13,269 bases of DNA. Origin: JAHJQQ01 sp964458835. Its GTDB lineage: Bacteria > Pseudomonadota > Gammaproteobacteria > Thiohalobacterales > Thiohalobacteraceae. Numbering within the stretch: the first letter of the stretch is position 1; every line of letters starts with the position of its first letter. A program made the translations under genes and the position numbers. This document shows, one piece after another, positions 5,559 to 11,912 of this stretch. The stretch covers positions 1 through 13,269 of the forward strand of contig CAYWKV010000067.1 of NCBI GenBank assembly GCA_964458835.1. The letters run 5' to 3'. A model generated the notes under the pieces. The model searched no databases and was not told the DNA's origin. It saw only the letters and a list, made by a program, of their open reading frames with translations.

Positions 5559-6737
5559 TCAGCGCAGCGACCGGTAGACGGCGTCGCGCCCGCGCTTGCT
5601 CAGTACCAGTTGCCACAGCTGGCCCTGGCGGGAACGGAAGAAGCCGGCGCAGCTGAGCAGGTAGTACTTCCACATGCGGTAGAAGCGTCTGCTGTAGCGG
5701 GATTCGAGCTGTGGCCAGGCCGCATCGAAGTTGTGCCACCAGGCCATCAGCGTGCGGTCGTAATCGGGACCGAAGTTGTGCCAGTCCTCGATGACGAAGC
5801 GGTCATTCAGCACCGAGGAGAGTTCCTGCGCCGAGGGCAGCTTGCCGTTCGGGAAGATGTAGCGGTCGATCCAGGGGTCGACGGTGCGCGAGGTGGCATG
5901 GATGCCGATGGTGTGCAGCAGGAACAGGCCGTCGTCCTTCATCAGGCGCAGTGCCGTATCGAAATAGGTCGCGTAGTTCTTCGGGCCGACGTGCTCGAAC
6001 ATCCCGACCGACACCACCTTGTCATAGGCGCCGCGCAGATCGCGGTAATCCATCAGCTCGATCTGCACCGGCAGGCCCGCGCAGCGCTCCTGCGCGTACT
6101 GCTGCTGCTCTTTCGAGACGGTGATGCCGGTGACCTCGACCTTGAAATATTTGGCTGCATGGCGCGCCAGTCCGCCCCAGCCGCAGCCGATCTCCAGCAG
6201 CCGCTCGCCGGGACGCAGTTCCAGCTTGCGGCAGATCATGTCGAGCTTGTCGTGCTGCGCCTGGGCGAGGTTGTCGGCATAGCGCCAGTAGCCGCAGGAG
6301 TAGCTCATGGTGGGATCAAGCATGGCGCTGAAGACATCGTTACCGATATCGTAGTGGCGCTCGCCGACCTGGAAGGCGCGGCGGCTGGACTGGAGATTGA
6401 ACAGGCGGTGGCGCAGCACCTCGCCGAGCAGCTTCACACGTGCCCAACCCGCCAGCTTGCGCTCGACGTCGGCGCGCAGGAGCCGGTTGAACAGCTCATC
6501 CAGTTCATGGGCATCCCACAGGCCGTCCATGTAGGCCTCGCCAAAACCCAGCGACCCTTGGCTCAGGATGCGGCGGTAGACCTCCGGGTCGTGGACCTGG
6601 ACGTCCCAGGACGCCTTGCCGTTGAACTGCACCCCGGCCTCGGCAGCAAGCCGCTGCAGCACCTCGGGTGCATCGGAATAGGGGTTGCGCGCCAGCTCGC
6701 CGGCCAGCTCGTAGGACAGATTCTCATCACTCGACAT
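5559..6737 (-). CDS. cfa: Cyclopropane-fatty-acyl-phospholipid synthase
   Basis: Cfa methylates the cis double bond of unsaturated acyl chains in membrane phospholipids using S-adenosylmethionine, usually in stationary phase or under acid or salt stress. The 392-residue protein (E. coli Cfa is 382) has a helical N-terminal lipid-binding region, including 'LGFGEAYMDGLWDAHELDEL'. The catalytic domain follows: 'RHYDIGNDVF' (127-136), 'MSYSCGYW' (144-151), SAM-binding 'LEIGCGWGGLA' (181-191), 'SVGMFEHVGPKNY' (243-255) and the late 'YYLLSCAGFFR' with Cys363. The N-terminal start MSSDENLSYE at 6737 has a GGAG about 11 bp upstream. It is transcribed divergently from the LysR-type gene, separated by 258 bp. 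Confidence 0.95.
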   Translation of the reverse strand: MSSDENLSYELAGELARNPYSDAPEVLQRLAAEAGVQFNGKASWDVQVHDPEVYRRILSQGSLGFGEAYMDGLWDAHELDELFNRLLRADVERKLAGWARVKLLGEVLRHRLFNLQSSRRAFQVGERHYDIGNDVFSAMLDPTMSYSCGYWRYADNLAQAQHDKLDMICRKLELRPGERLLEIGCGWGGLARHAAKYFKVEVTGITVSKEQQQYAQERCAGLPVQIELMDYRDLRGAYDKVVSVGMFEHVGPKNYATYFDTALRLMKDDGLFLLHTIGIHATSRTVDPWIDRYIFPNGKLPSAQELSSVLNDRFVIEDWHNFGPDYDRTLMAWWHNFDAAWPQLESRYSRRFYRMWKYYLLSCAGFFRSRQGQLWQLVLSKRGRDAVYRSLR

Positions 6738-6780
6738 GGATCGTACATCTCCCGCGGTTGTTGTCTTCCGGCAGCCCGAC

Positions 6781-6880
6781 CACAGGAATCCGCGGACATG
6801 GAACCCGGGATTCGCCGGCGGGGTCTACCCACTCCCACGTCATCCCCGCTCTCCTCCGAAAGGGCGGGCGGCGCGGCTCG
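6781..6880. repeat. Degenerate extragenic palindromic (REP-like) sequence upstream of cfa
   Basis: Read on the minus strand, this stretch has the 'CCCGC...GCGGGGATGACG' style of common proteobacterial extragenic palindromes. CCCGC at 6845-6849 and GCGGG at 6864-6868 could pair. Conceptual translation on the minus strand gives the familiar REP-like phrase 'RRRAGMTWEWVDPAGESR', which I read as non-coding. The match is imperfect and no second copy lies in the window, so this is tentative. Confidence 0.35.
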
Positions 6881-6919
6881 TCGGGCGCTGGGATCCGGCG
6901 CCGTCGAGATTCGGCGCAA

Positions 6920-6995
6920 ACCTTATAAGTCCATTTAATAAATAACAAATGATTTTTATTGGATATTAATATCGGAATATTCGATATATTAATAC
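6920..6995. promoter_or_regulatory. AT-rich divergent control region with three in-phase palindromes before the LysR-type gene
   Basis: This is a sharply A/T-rich island in otherwise GC-rich DNA. Three perfect 8-bp palindromes lie just before the ATG: TATTAATA (6964-6971), GAATATTC (6975-6982) and TATTAATA again (6987-6994). Their centres are 11 and 12 bp apart, roughly one helical turn, so they face the same side of the helix. LysR-type proteins bind A/T-rich interrupted dyads (T-N11-A), commonly overlapping their own promoter, so autoregulation is a reasonable inference. A further TTATAA lies at 6923-6928. No Shine-Dalgarno precedes the ATG at 6996, so a leaderless or very short-leader transcript is possible. 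Confidence 0.55.
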
Positions 6996-7880
6996 ATGGA
7001 TATCGATCAAATACGCACGTTTCTTGCGGTTGCAGCGAATGGCAGTTTCCTGGAGGCGGCCAACCGCCTGCACGTCACCCAATCCACCGTCAGTGCGCGC
7101 ATCCAGAACCTCGAGGCCTATCTCGGCACCCGGCTGTTCGTGCGCAATCGCGCCGGCGCCAACCTCACCCCCGCCGGGCGGCGCTTCCTGCGGCACGCCA
7201 AATCCCTGGTGCTGACGGTGGAACAGGCGCGCCACGACGTCGGCCTGCCGAGCCGCTTCCGGGCCAGCATCGCGGTGGGGGCGCGCATCGCGCTGTGGGA
7301 GGGATTCCTGCCGCAGTGGGTCGGGCACATGCGCGAGACGGCGCCGGACATCTCCATCCGCAGCGAGATCAGCTTCGAGGAGGATCTGATGCGGCGGCTG
7401 ATCGCCGGCACCCTGGACATCGGGTTGATGTACACGCCGCAGCACAGTCCCGGCATCCAGATCGAGCATCTGTTCGACGAGACGCTGGCGCTGCTGTCGA
7501 CCGATCCCGCCACGCCCTGGCCGGACCCGAACTACATCTACGTCGACTGGGGGCCCGCGTTCTACGCCCAGCACAGCAACAACTACCCGGACCTGGAGCG
7601 CCCTGCGCAGGTGGTCAACATCGGCTGGCTCGGCGTGCAGCTCATCCTGAGCAACGGCGGCTCGTGCTTCCTGCCCATGCGCATGGCCGAGCCGCTGATC
7701 GAGGCCGGCAAGCTGCACCACGTACCCGACAGCCCGCGGTTCCGCCTGCCCGCCTACATGGTGTTTCCGCGCGAGAGCGACTCCGTCGTGCTCGGCCAGG
7801 CGCTCGGCACGCTGCGCGCGCTCGCCGCCGCGGAACAGGCGAAGGTCGAGGCCGAATCGCACGGCGCCCAGATCGTCTGA
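6996..7880 (+). CDS. LysR-family transcriptional regulator
   Basis: The 294-residue protein has the N-terminal LysR winged helix-turn-helix: 'MDIDQIRTFLAVAANGSF', then 'AANRLHVTQSTVSARIQNLE' (21-40), then 'LGTRLFVRNRAGANLTPAG' (43-61). A long linker helix and an effector-binding periplasmic-binding-protein-like domain follow (about 90-294, for example 'LIAGTLDIGLMYTPQ'). The inducer cannot be predicted. Candidate targets are its own promoter, the divergent cfa, and the convergent soxXA pair, whose soxA stop is 12 bp from this stop codon. The start at 6996 gives the canonical N-terminus and directly abuts the palindromic operator candidate. Confidence 0.93.
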   Translation: MDIDQIRTFLAVAANGSFLEAANRLHVTQSTVSARIQNLEAYLGTRLFVRNRAGANLTPAGRRFLRHAKSLVLTVEQARHDVGLPSRFRASIAVGARIALWEGFLPQWVGHMRETAPDISIRSEISFEEDLMRRLIAGTLDIGLMYTPQHSPGIQIEHLFDETLALLSTDPATPWPDPNYIYVDWGPAFYAQHSNNYPDLERPAQVVNIGWLGVQLILSNGGSCFLPMRMAEPLIEAGKLHHVPDSPRFRLPAYMVFPRESDSVVLGQALGTLRALAAAEQAKVEAESHGAQIV

Positions 7881-7892
7881 GTGCCGCAGCGC

Positions 7893-8672
7893 TCAGTAGC
7901 GCACGGCCGGTGTCTCGATGGGCAGGCCGTTGCCGCGCGCGTTCAGATAGATCTCCAGACTGATGTATTCCGGCGAGCCGGCCTCGAAGGGCTCGGCGCG
8001 GAAGGCGCGGAAGCATTCGCTGAAGCGGCCGTGCAGCGAGGTGATCCGGCCGCTGCCCAGCCGGTACTCGGGGAAACCGTTGCTCTGCCCCTGACTCAGC
8101 AGCTGGCCGCGCAGATGGCGGCCGGCATACAGGTCGTGGCAGTGCACGCAGGCCAGTCCGGTCTGGCCGAAGCGGGTGTTGTAGAGCGCCTCGCCCCGTT
8201 CGTAATAGGGCCGCATCGGGCCGTCGACGTCGACGTCGACCGGCTCGCCCCGTGCCGTGTGGCGGACGAAGGTCTCCAGCGCGACGAGCTCGGTGCAGTC
8301 GTAGACGTAGGGGACGTTGTCCATGCGGTCCTCCCAGCAGATATTGATGCGCTCCTGCAAAGTGACCGGCCGGCCCAGTGCCGTATCGAAGACCGGATAG
8401 TGCGCGATGGCGGCGGGGCTGAAGCGCTCGCCGTCCTCGCCGTGACAGGTGGCGCAGGACTGGCCGTTCCAACCGGGTTCGCGGAACAGCTTGCGGCCCA
8501 GATCGACCGTCGGCATACCGGGATTGGCGAAGTCGTCATCCTGCATCGCCTGCGTCTCGGGCGTCAGGTACTCGTAGCCCGACTTCGCCCCGGCCGCCCA
8601 TCCGCTGCCTGGGACCAGCGCCAGCGCCGCAGCCGCCAGCAGCGATACCGGTCTCGGTGTGCGCCCGTTCAT
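7893..8672 (-). CDS. soxA: Sulfur oxidation dihaem cytochrome c SoxA
   Basis: SoxA forms with SoxX the periplasmic cytochrome that couples thiosulfate oxidatively to the SoxY carrier cysteine. From ATG 8672 the product is 259 residues with a signal peptide (about 1-27, ending SGWAA). Two haem c motifs are present, CATCH (73-77) and CVHCH (175-179), so this is the dihaem type. Cys220 in 'RFSECFRAFRAEPFE' is at the position of the SoxA active-site cysteine persulfide haem ligand. Cys112 and Cys126 in 'INICWEDRMDNVPYVYDC' are further conserved-type cysteines. A GTG at 8693 is in frame but would start inside repeat element D and add MANAVLG before a good signal peptide; I prefer 8672. A GGGG abuts the ATG but ideal Shine-Dalgarno spacing is lacking. 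Confidence 0.92.
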   Translation of the reverse strand: MNGRTPRPVSLLAAAALALVPGSGWAAGAKSGYEYLTPETQAMQDDDFANPGMPTVDLGRKLFREPGWNGQSCATCHGEDGERFSPAAIAHYPVFDTALGRPVTLQERINICWEDRMDNVPYVYDCTELVALETFVRHTARGEPVDVDVDGPMRPYYERGEALYNTRFGQTGLACVHCHDLYAGRHLRGQLLSQGQSNGFPEYRLGSGRITSLHGRFSECFRAFRAEPFEAGSPEYISLEIYLNARGNGLPIETPAVRY

Positions 8673-8688
8673 CCCCAAAACCGCATTT

Positions 8689-8819
8689 GCCACGGAAACA
8701 CACGGAAAGACACTGACGAGCGCATACGCTTCGCGCTACAGCGCCCCTCATCCATCAGGCGCCGAGCCGGGACGTCGCGACACGGCTTCATTGTCGTGCC
8801 TTCCGTGTGCTTCCGTGGC
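8689..8819. repeat. Fold-back repeat element D (CCACGGAA type) between soxX and soxA
   Basis: The left arm at 8689-8709 (GCCACGGAA, then CACACGGAAAG) is inverse-complementary to 8799-8819 at 19 of 21 positions, with weaker similarity beyond (CAC of a third unit at 8711-8713 and the complementary GTG at 8796-8798). The interior is 89 bp without a gene. It is the same CCACGGAA subfamily as element B. It fills almost the entire soxX-soxA gap, ending 19 bp from the soxX stop and 16 bp from the soxA ATG. Because both sox genes run on the minus strand, it would be transcribed as a stem-loop inside a soxXA message. Confidence 0.85.
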
Positions 8820-8838
8820 CAACATGAGTTCTTCAGAT

Positions 8839-9291
8839 TCATTTCAGTGTCACCAGGTAGGCCACCACGTCCTCCAGCTCCTGGGCGGTCAGCATGGTCT
8901 TGCCGGCGTACTCCCAGGCCACCTGGTTGAGCATGGCGGGATCGCGGTGGAAGGCGGGCATGATGCTCGCGGGATTCACGCGCTGTTCGTCGACGACGCG
9001 CAGACGCAGCTGGCCCTCGCTCAGGCGCGTGCCGATGCCATGCAGCGGCGGACCGATGGTGCCGTGGAAGGCCTCCTCGGGAATCGGCAGGGCGTGGCAG
9101 GTCAGGCAGGTGCCCTTGTCGGCACGGATGACCAGCTCGCGGCCGCGCGCGGCATCGCCGCGCAGGCCGCCCAGTGGCGCGGCGATCGCGTCGCCGGTCA
9201 CGGTCCAGGGGACGAAGGCGTCGTCCGCCGGGCACGGCGACGCGGCGAGTCCGGCCGCGGCGAAGGCGCAGATGAGACGTGATGGACGCAT
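8839..9291 (-). CDS. soxX: Sulfur oxidation monohaem cytochrome c SoxX
   Basis: This is the 150-residue partner of SoxA. It has a signal peptide (about 1-22, ending SPCPA) and one haem site, CLTCH at 62-66, in the SoxX context 'RADKGTCLTCHALPIPEE'. The family motifs 'GTIGPPLHGIGTRL' (77-90), 'LRLRVVDEQRVNPASIMPAFH' with the probable distal haem ligand Met111, and a C-terminal 'LTAQELEDVVAYLVTLK' are present. The start at 9291 has a GAGG on the minus strand 9 bp upstream after intervening bases. The protein is encoded upstream of soxA, the usual X-A order. soxYZ and soxB are absent from the window, so the rest of the Sox system must be elsewhere if present. Confidence 0.93.
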   Translation of the reverse strand: MRPSRLICAFAAAGLAASPCPADDAFVPWTVTGDAIAAPLGGLRGDAARGRELVIRADKGTCLTCHALPIPEEAFHGTIGPPLHGIGTRLSEGQLRLRVVDEQRVNPASIMPAFHRDPAMLNQVAWEYAGKTMLTAQELEDVVAYLVTLK

Positions 9292-9345
9292 ATCGAGGAC
9301 CCTCAGCCCGCGGACAGCCTAGCGCCGCCGCGCTGCCGGGCGCAT

Positions 9346-9357
9346 TGACGCACGTCA
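9346..9357. promoter_or_regulatory. TGACG-CA-CGTCA dyad upstream of soxX
   Basis: A perfect 5-bp inverted repeat with a 2-bp centre lies 54 bp upstream of the soxX start and includes the stop codon of the glycosyltransferase gene. It could be an operator for a soxXA promoter in the 63-bp gap (9292-9354). A short dyad of this length can arise by chance in GC-rich DNA, and part of it is constrained by coding. Confidence 0.2.
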
Positions 9358-10431
9358 GCCGGAGCGGAGCTCGGCCGCGATGAGTGCCGCGCCCTCCGCG
9401 GCGCCGGTGGGCGCCGGCGGTGGCCGCGCGGGCTGCGCCCACAGTTCATCGAGCAGGCCGCGCAAGCGCCCCGCCGCAACCGCCTCCCGCGACACCGGGA
9501 CACAGCGCCCATGGCGCGCCAGCCAGTCCGCGAGACAGCGCTCCTCGGGCCAGTCCGGGCGCGGGACATAGAGCATGGGGACGCCGTTGCAGGCGCACTC
9601 GGTGACGGTGCCGTAGCCGAGCTTGCCGAGCAGCGCATCGACCGACGCCAGCACATCGGTGAAACCCAGTCCGAGCGCCTCGAAGGCATGCATGTCGGGG
9701 CGTTCGACGCCCCAGGCCTGCGGCACGATCCAGGCGATGGCCGGATCGAGCGGCCAGGCCTCCAGCGGCAGGCGCAGCGGAATGCCGCCGGGCGCGATCA
9801 TGACGATGCGCCGGGTGTCGGCGATGCCGAGCCGCTCGCACAGCTGCGCGCGGCGTGGCCGGCCGAGCCGTGCCAGCGGCCCGATGGGTCGCACGCTGCC
9901 GAGTTCGGGCATGTCCATGGACGGCGCCGGACAGAGGAAGTGCCGCGCGGCATTGTAGGCTGCCTCCATGTCGGCGAGGACGGCCGGCGCCTCGGGGCGT
10001 GCACCGAAATAGTGGCGGTAGATGCCCGCCCAGTTCAGCGAACACAGGGCCAGCGCCGGCAGACCGAGCCGCGCGGCGGCCGCCAGCGGGAGGTAAGGCA
10101 CGTTCGCCAGAAGCAGGTCCGGTGCGACCGCCTCCAGACGCGCGCAGGCGGCCGCGACCCGCGCCGGCCAGTGCGCATGGAAGGCGGCATACGCGTCACC
10201 GCTGCGCCTGCGGTCCACATCCAGCGCCGAAGTCATGTGCATGCCGAAATCGGCCTGCCAGTCGATCAGGGTGAAATCACCGCCGATGCGTTCGGCGAGA
10301 AAGGCGTGTGGCAGGCCGGTGAGCAGCGTCAGCCGCAGTTGCGGCAGCCGGGTCCGCAGCGCCGCCAGCACCGCCGCCGTCTGCGCGCCGTGGCCATAAC
10401 CGTGGGAACTGATGGCGACCGCCAGATGCAT
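9355..10431 (-). CDS. GT-B fold glycosyltransferase (MurG / arabinokinase N-terminal-like)
   Basis: The 358-residue predicted cytosolic protein has an N-terminal 'MHLAVAISSHGYGHGAQTAA' segment typical of GT-B enzymes that start with a glycine-rich acceptor-side loop. The C-terminal half holds a nucleotide-sugar donor motif, 'LLGKLGYGTVTECACNGVPM' (267-286) followed by 'YVPRPDWPEE', closely resembling MurG-type GT28 and the N-terminal domain of plant L-arabinokinases. No transmembrane segment is obvious. It is the last gene of the amgK-murU operon, starting 9 bp after the 72-aa gene. Given MurU makes UDP-MurNAc, a cell-wall or glycolipid substrate is conceivable, but the sugar and acceptor cannot be read from the sequence. 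Confidence 0.75.
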   Translation of the reverse strand: MHLAVAISSHGYGHGAQTAAVLAALRTRLPQLRLTLLTGLPHAFLAERIGGDFTLIDWQADFGMHMTSALDVDRRRSGDAYAAFHAHWPARVAAACARLEAVAPDLLLANVPYLPLAAAARLGLPALALCSLNWAGIYRHYFGARPEAPAVLADMEAAYNAARHFLCPAPSMDMPELGSVRPIGPLARLGRPRRAQLCERLGIADTRRIVMIAPGGIPLRLPLEAWPLDPAIAWIVPQAWGVERPDMHAFEALGLGFTDVLASVDALLGKLGYGTVTECACNGVPMLYVPRPDWPEERCLADWLARHGRCVPVSREAVAAGRLRGLLDELWAQPARPPPAPTGAAEGAALIAAELRSG

Positions 10432-10440
10432 GTGCCGTGC

Positions 10441-10659
10441 TCAACCCTGTTCTGCGACCCGCCGGTAGCGTTCCATCAGATAACCGGGGCAATCCTGACG
10501 GATGCCGCGCTGGTCCAGCGTGAACATGGACGGCATTACGGGCCGGCACGCGCGCAGATCGTGCGCGCCCTCGTCGAAGCCCAGGCGCATCGCCTCCGGC
10601 ACCTTGACGATGGCGACGGTGTGGCACAGATCGATATCGTGCGGAGCGACCGGATGCAT
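10441..10659 (-). CDS. Hypothetical 72-residue protein in the murU operon
   Basis: I do not recognise this family. It is supported as a gene by operon-like spacing (28 bp after the murU stop, 9 bp before the glycosyltransferase start), a GAGG five bases before its ATG, and GC-biased third positions like its neighbours. The product begins MHPVAPHDIDLCHTVAIVKV and contains 'EAMRLGFDEGAHDLRACRP' and 'DQRGIRQDCPGYLMERYRRV'. It has three cysteines (12, 38, 57) and no signal peptide or membrane segment. A small regulatory or partner protein for the glycosyltransferase is possible but unproven. It could also be a remnant of a longer gene. Confidence 0.6.
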   Translation of the reverse strand: MHPVAPHDIDLCHTVAIVKVPEAMRLGFDEGAHDLRACRPVMPSMFTLDQRGIRQDCPGYLMERYRRVAEQG

Positions 10660-10687
10660 GGGGACCTCGGTGGGATGCAGACGGGCG

Positions 10688-11350
10688 TCAGCCGCTCAGC
10701 ATGTGATCCAGTTCGGCCAGGCGCTGCGGTGTGCCGATATCGAGCCAGCGGCCCTGGAAGTGCGCGCCGCCGACCTGGTCCGCGGCCATGGCATCGCGCA
10801 GCAGCGGCGCCAGCGGAAAGCGGCCCGGCCGGCAGTCCCGGAACAGCGCCGCCCGGTACAGGCCGATGCCGCTGAAGGTCAGGCGCGGCCCGTCGCACAC
10901 GTGGACACGCCCGCCATCGAGACAGAAGTCCCCATCGGGATGGTGCGCGGGATTGTCCACCAGCAGCAGGTAGGCCAGTCCGTCGAACGTGCGCGGCAGC
11001 GACGCATAGTCGAGGTCCGTCCAGACGTCACCGTTGACCACCAGAAACGGCCCTGCGCCGAGCAGCGGCAGCGCCTGGAAGATGCCGCCGCCCGTCTCCA
11101 GCGCGCCCTCGGGCTCGGCCGAGTAGCGGATGCGCGCGCCGTAGCGGCTGCCATCGCCGAGCGCCGCTTCGATGCGATCGCCGAGGTGCGCGTGGTTGAT
11201 GACGATGTCGTCGATGCCGGCGCGCACCAGCGCCTCGAGGTGGTACTCGATCAGCGCCCGCCCGCCGGCGCGCAGCAGCGGCTTGGGCGTCGTGTCGGTG
11301 AGCGGCCGCATGCGTTCGCCGCGGCCGGCGGCCAGGATCATCGCATGCAT
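10688..11350 (-). CDS. murU: N-acetylmuramate alpha-1-phosphate uridylyltransferase MurU
   Basis: MurU converts MurNAc-1-phosphate and UTP to UDP-MurNAc in the fosfomycin-bypassing peptidoglycan recycling route known from Pseudomonas. The 220-residue protein is a compact sugar nucleotidyltransferase: 'ILAAGRGERMRPLTDTTPKP' (5-24) with the GXGXRXRPLT signature and catalytic lysine, 'EPEGALETGGGI' (79-90), metal-binding Asp108 in 'VVNGDVWTD', and 'WLDIGTPQRL' (202-211). It lacks the C-terminal extension of GlmU-type enzymes, as expected for MurU. The start is ATG 11350 (MHAMILAAG); a second in-frame ATG at 11341 is almost equally good, and upstream in-frame codons lie inside the neighbouring gene. 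The amgK gene two positions upstream supports the assignment. Confidence 0.9.
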   Translation of the reverse strand: MHAMILAAGRGERMRPLTDTTPKPLLRAGGRALIEYHLEALVRAGIDDIVINHAHLGDRIEAALGDGSRYGARIRYSAEPEGALETGGGIFQALPLLGAGPFLVVNGDVWTDLDYASLPRTFDGLAYLLLVDNPAHHPDGDFCLDGGRVHVCDGPRLTFSGIGLYRAALFRDCRPGRFPLAPLLRDAMAADQVGGAHFQGRWLDIGTPQRLAELDHMLSG

Positions 11351-11378
11351 GGGGGCTGCGAGAGGATTCGCGGCTGCT

Positions 11379-11882
11379 TCAATTGCCGAATTCGAGGCGC
11401 TCGACGAAGGCCTCCAGCGCCTTGGCCGCACAGGCCGCATCCAGATCACCGCCCGGCGCGCCGCTGACGCCGACCGCGCCGATGCGATAGCCGCCGGACT
11501 CGATGGGCAGACCACCCTCCATCACGATGAGGCCGTCGATGTGGTTGAGTTCGGCGCGGATGTCCTCGCGGCTCTTGCGGAACTGACCGGAATCGATGCC
11601 GGACATCACCACCATGTTGGCCTTCTCCTCGGCGATCTGCAGCGTGAAGCGCGCGGCCAGGTCGTCGCGCAGCGCGGCGCGCACGATGCCGAAGCGGTCC
11701 ACCACCACCGCGCTGGTCTGGTAGCCCTCCTCGCGGCAGACGCGCACGGTGGCGGCGGCGATGTCGAGCGCGAGATCCATGCCGATGTTGCGCTCGGTCA
11801 GCACATCGATGGCCGCGGCCGGCGCCGCGGATACCGCCAGCAGCGCCGCCAGCGGGAGTGTGCGCAGTGTGTCGAAGCTCAT
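11379..11882 (-). CDS. Secreted HbpS/GlcG-family (DUF336-like) haem-binding-type protein
   Basis: The 167-residue predicted periplasmic protein has a signal peptide ending near 'SAAPAAA'. The mature part has the GlcG/HbpS fold signatures: 'NIGMDLALDIAAATVRVC' helix, 'SAVVVDRFGIVRAALRDD', 'AEEKANMVVMSGIDSGQF', 'EGGLPIESGGYRIGAVGVSG' and the final 'DLDAACAAKALEAFVERL' helix. Members bind haem or small ligands, and some are accessory proteins of sensors; this protein's ligand is unknown. A GGAGG directly abuts the first ATG at 11891, whereas the ATG at 11882 is 9 bp from it, so I chose 11882. It sits 30 bp after amgK and 28 bp before murU, splitting a pair that is usually adjacent. Confidence 0.85.
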   Translation of the reverse strand: MSFDTLRTLPLAALLAVSAAPAAAIDVLTERNIGMDLALDIAAATVRVCREEGYQTSAVVVDRFGIVRAALRDDLAARFTLQIAEEKANMVVMSGIDSGQFRKSREDIRAELNHIDGLIVMEGGLPIESGGYRIGAVGVSGAPGGDLDAACAAKALEAFVERLEFGN

Positions 11883-11891
11883 CCGTTTCAT

Positions 11892-11896
11892 CCTCC
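11892..11896 (-). promoter_or_regulatory. Shine-Dalgarno GGAGG deciding the HbpS-like start
   Basis: The plus-strand CCTCC reads GGAGG on the coding strand. It touches the first ATG (11891) but is 9 bp from the second (11882), so it supports initiation at the second. Confidence 0.7.
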
Positions 11897-11912
11897 GTTG
11901 GTTGCGGCCCGC

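Noticed and set aside
5610..6938. 442-codon open frame on the plus strand
   Set aside because: Antisense to cfa, whose motifs are all intact; its end runs through REP-like non-coding DNA.
8673..8693. GTG start for soxA at 8693
   Set aside because: It lies within repeat element D and places seven extra residues before a complete signal peptide that begins at ATG 8672.
9511..10875. 454-codon open frame on the plus strand
   Set aside because: Antisense to the glycosyltransferase, the 72-aa gene and murU, which have real domains or operon support; composition is antisense-like.
11351..11515. Longer in-frame start of murU
   Set aside because: The extra 55 codons overlap the HbpS-like gene and read as low-quality arginine/serine-rich sequence; nucleotidyltransferases of this type begin with MxxMILAAG.
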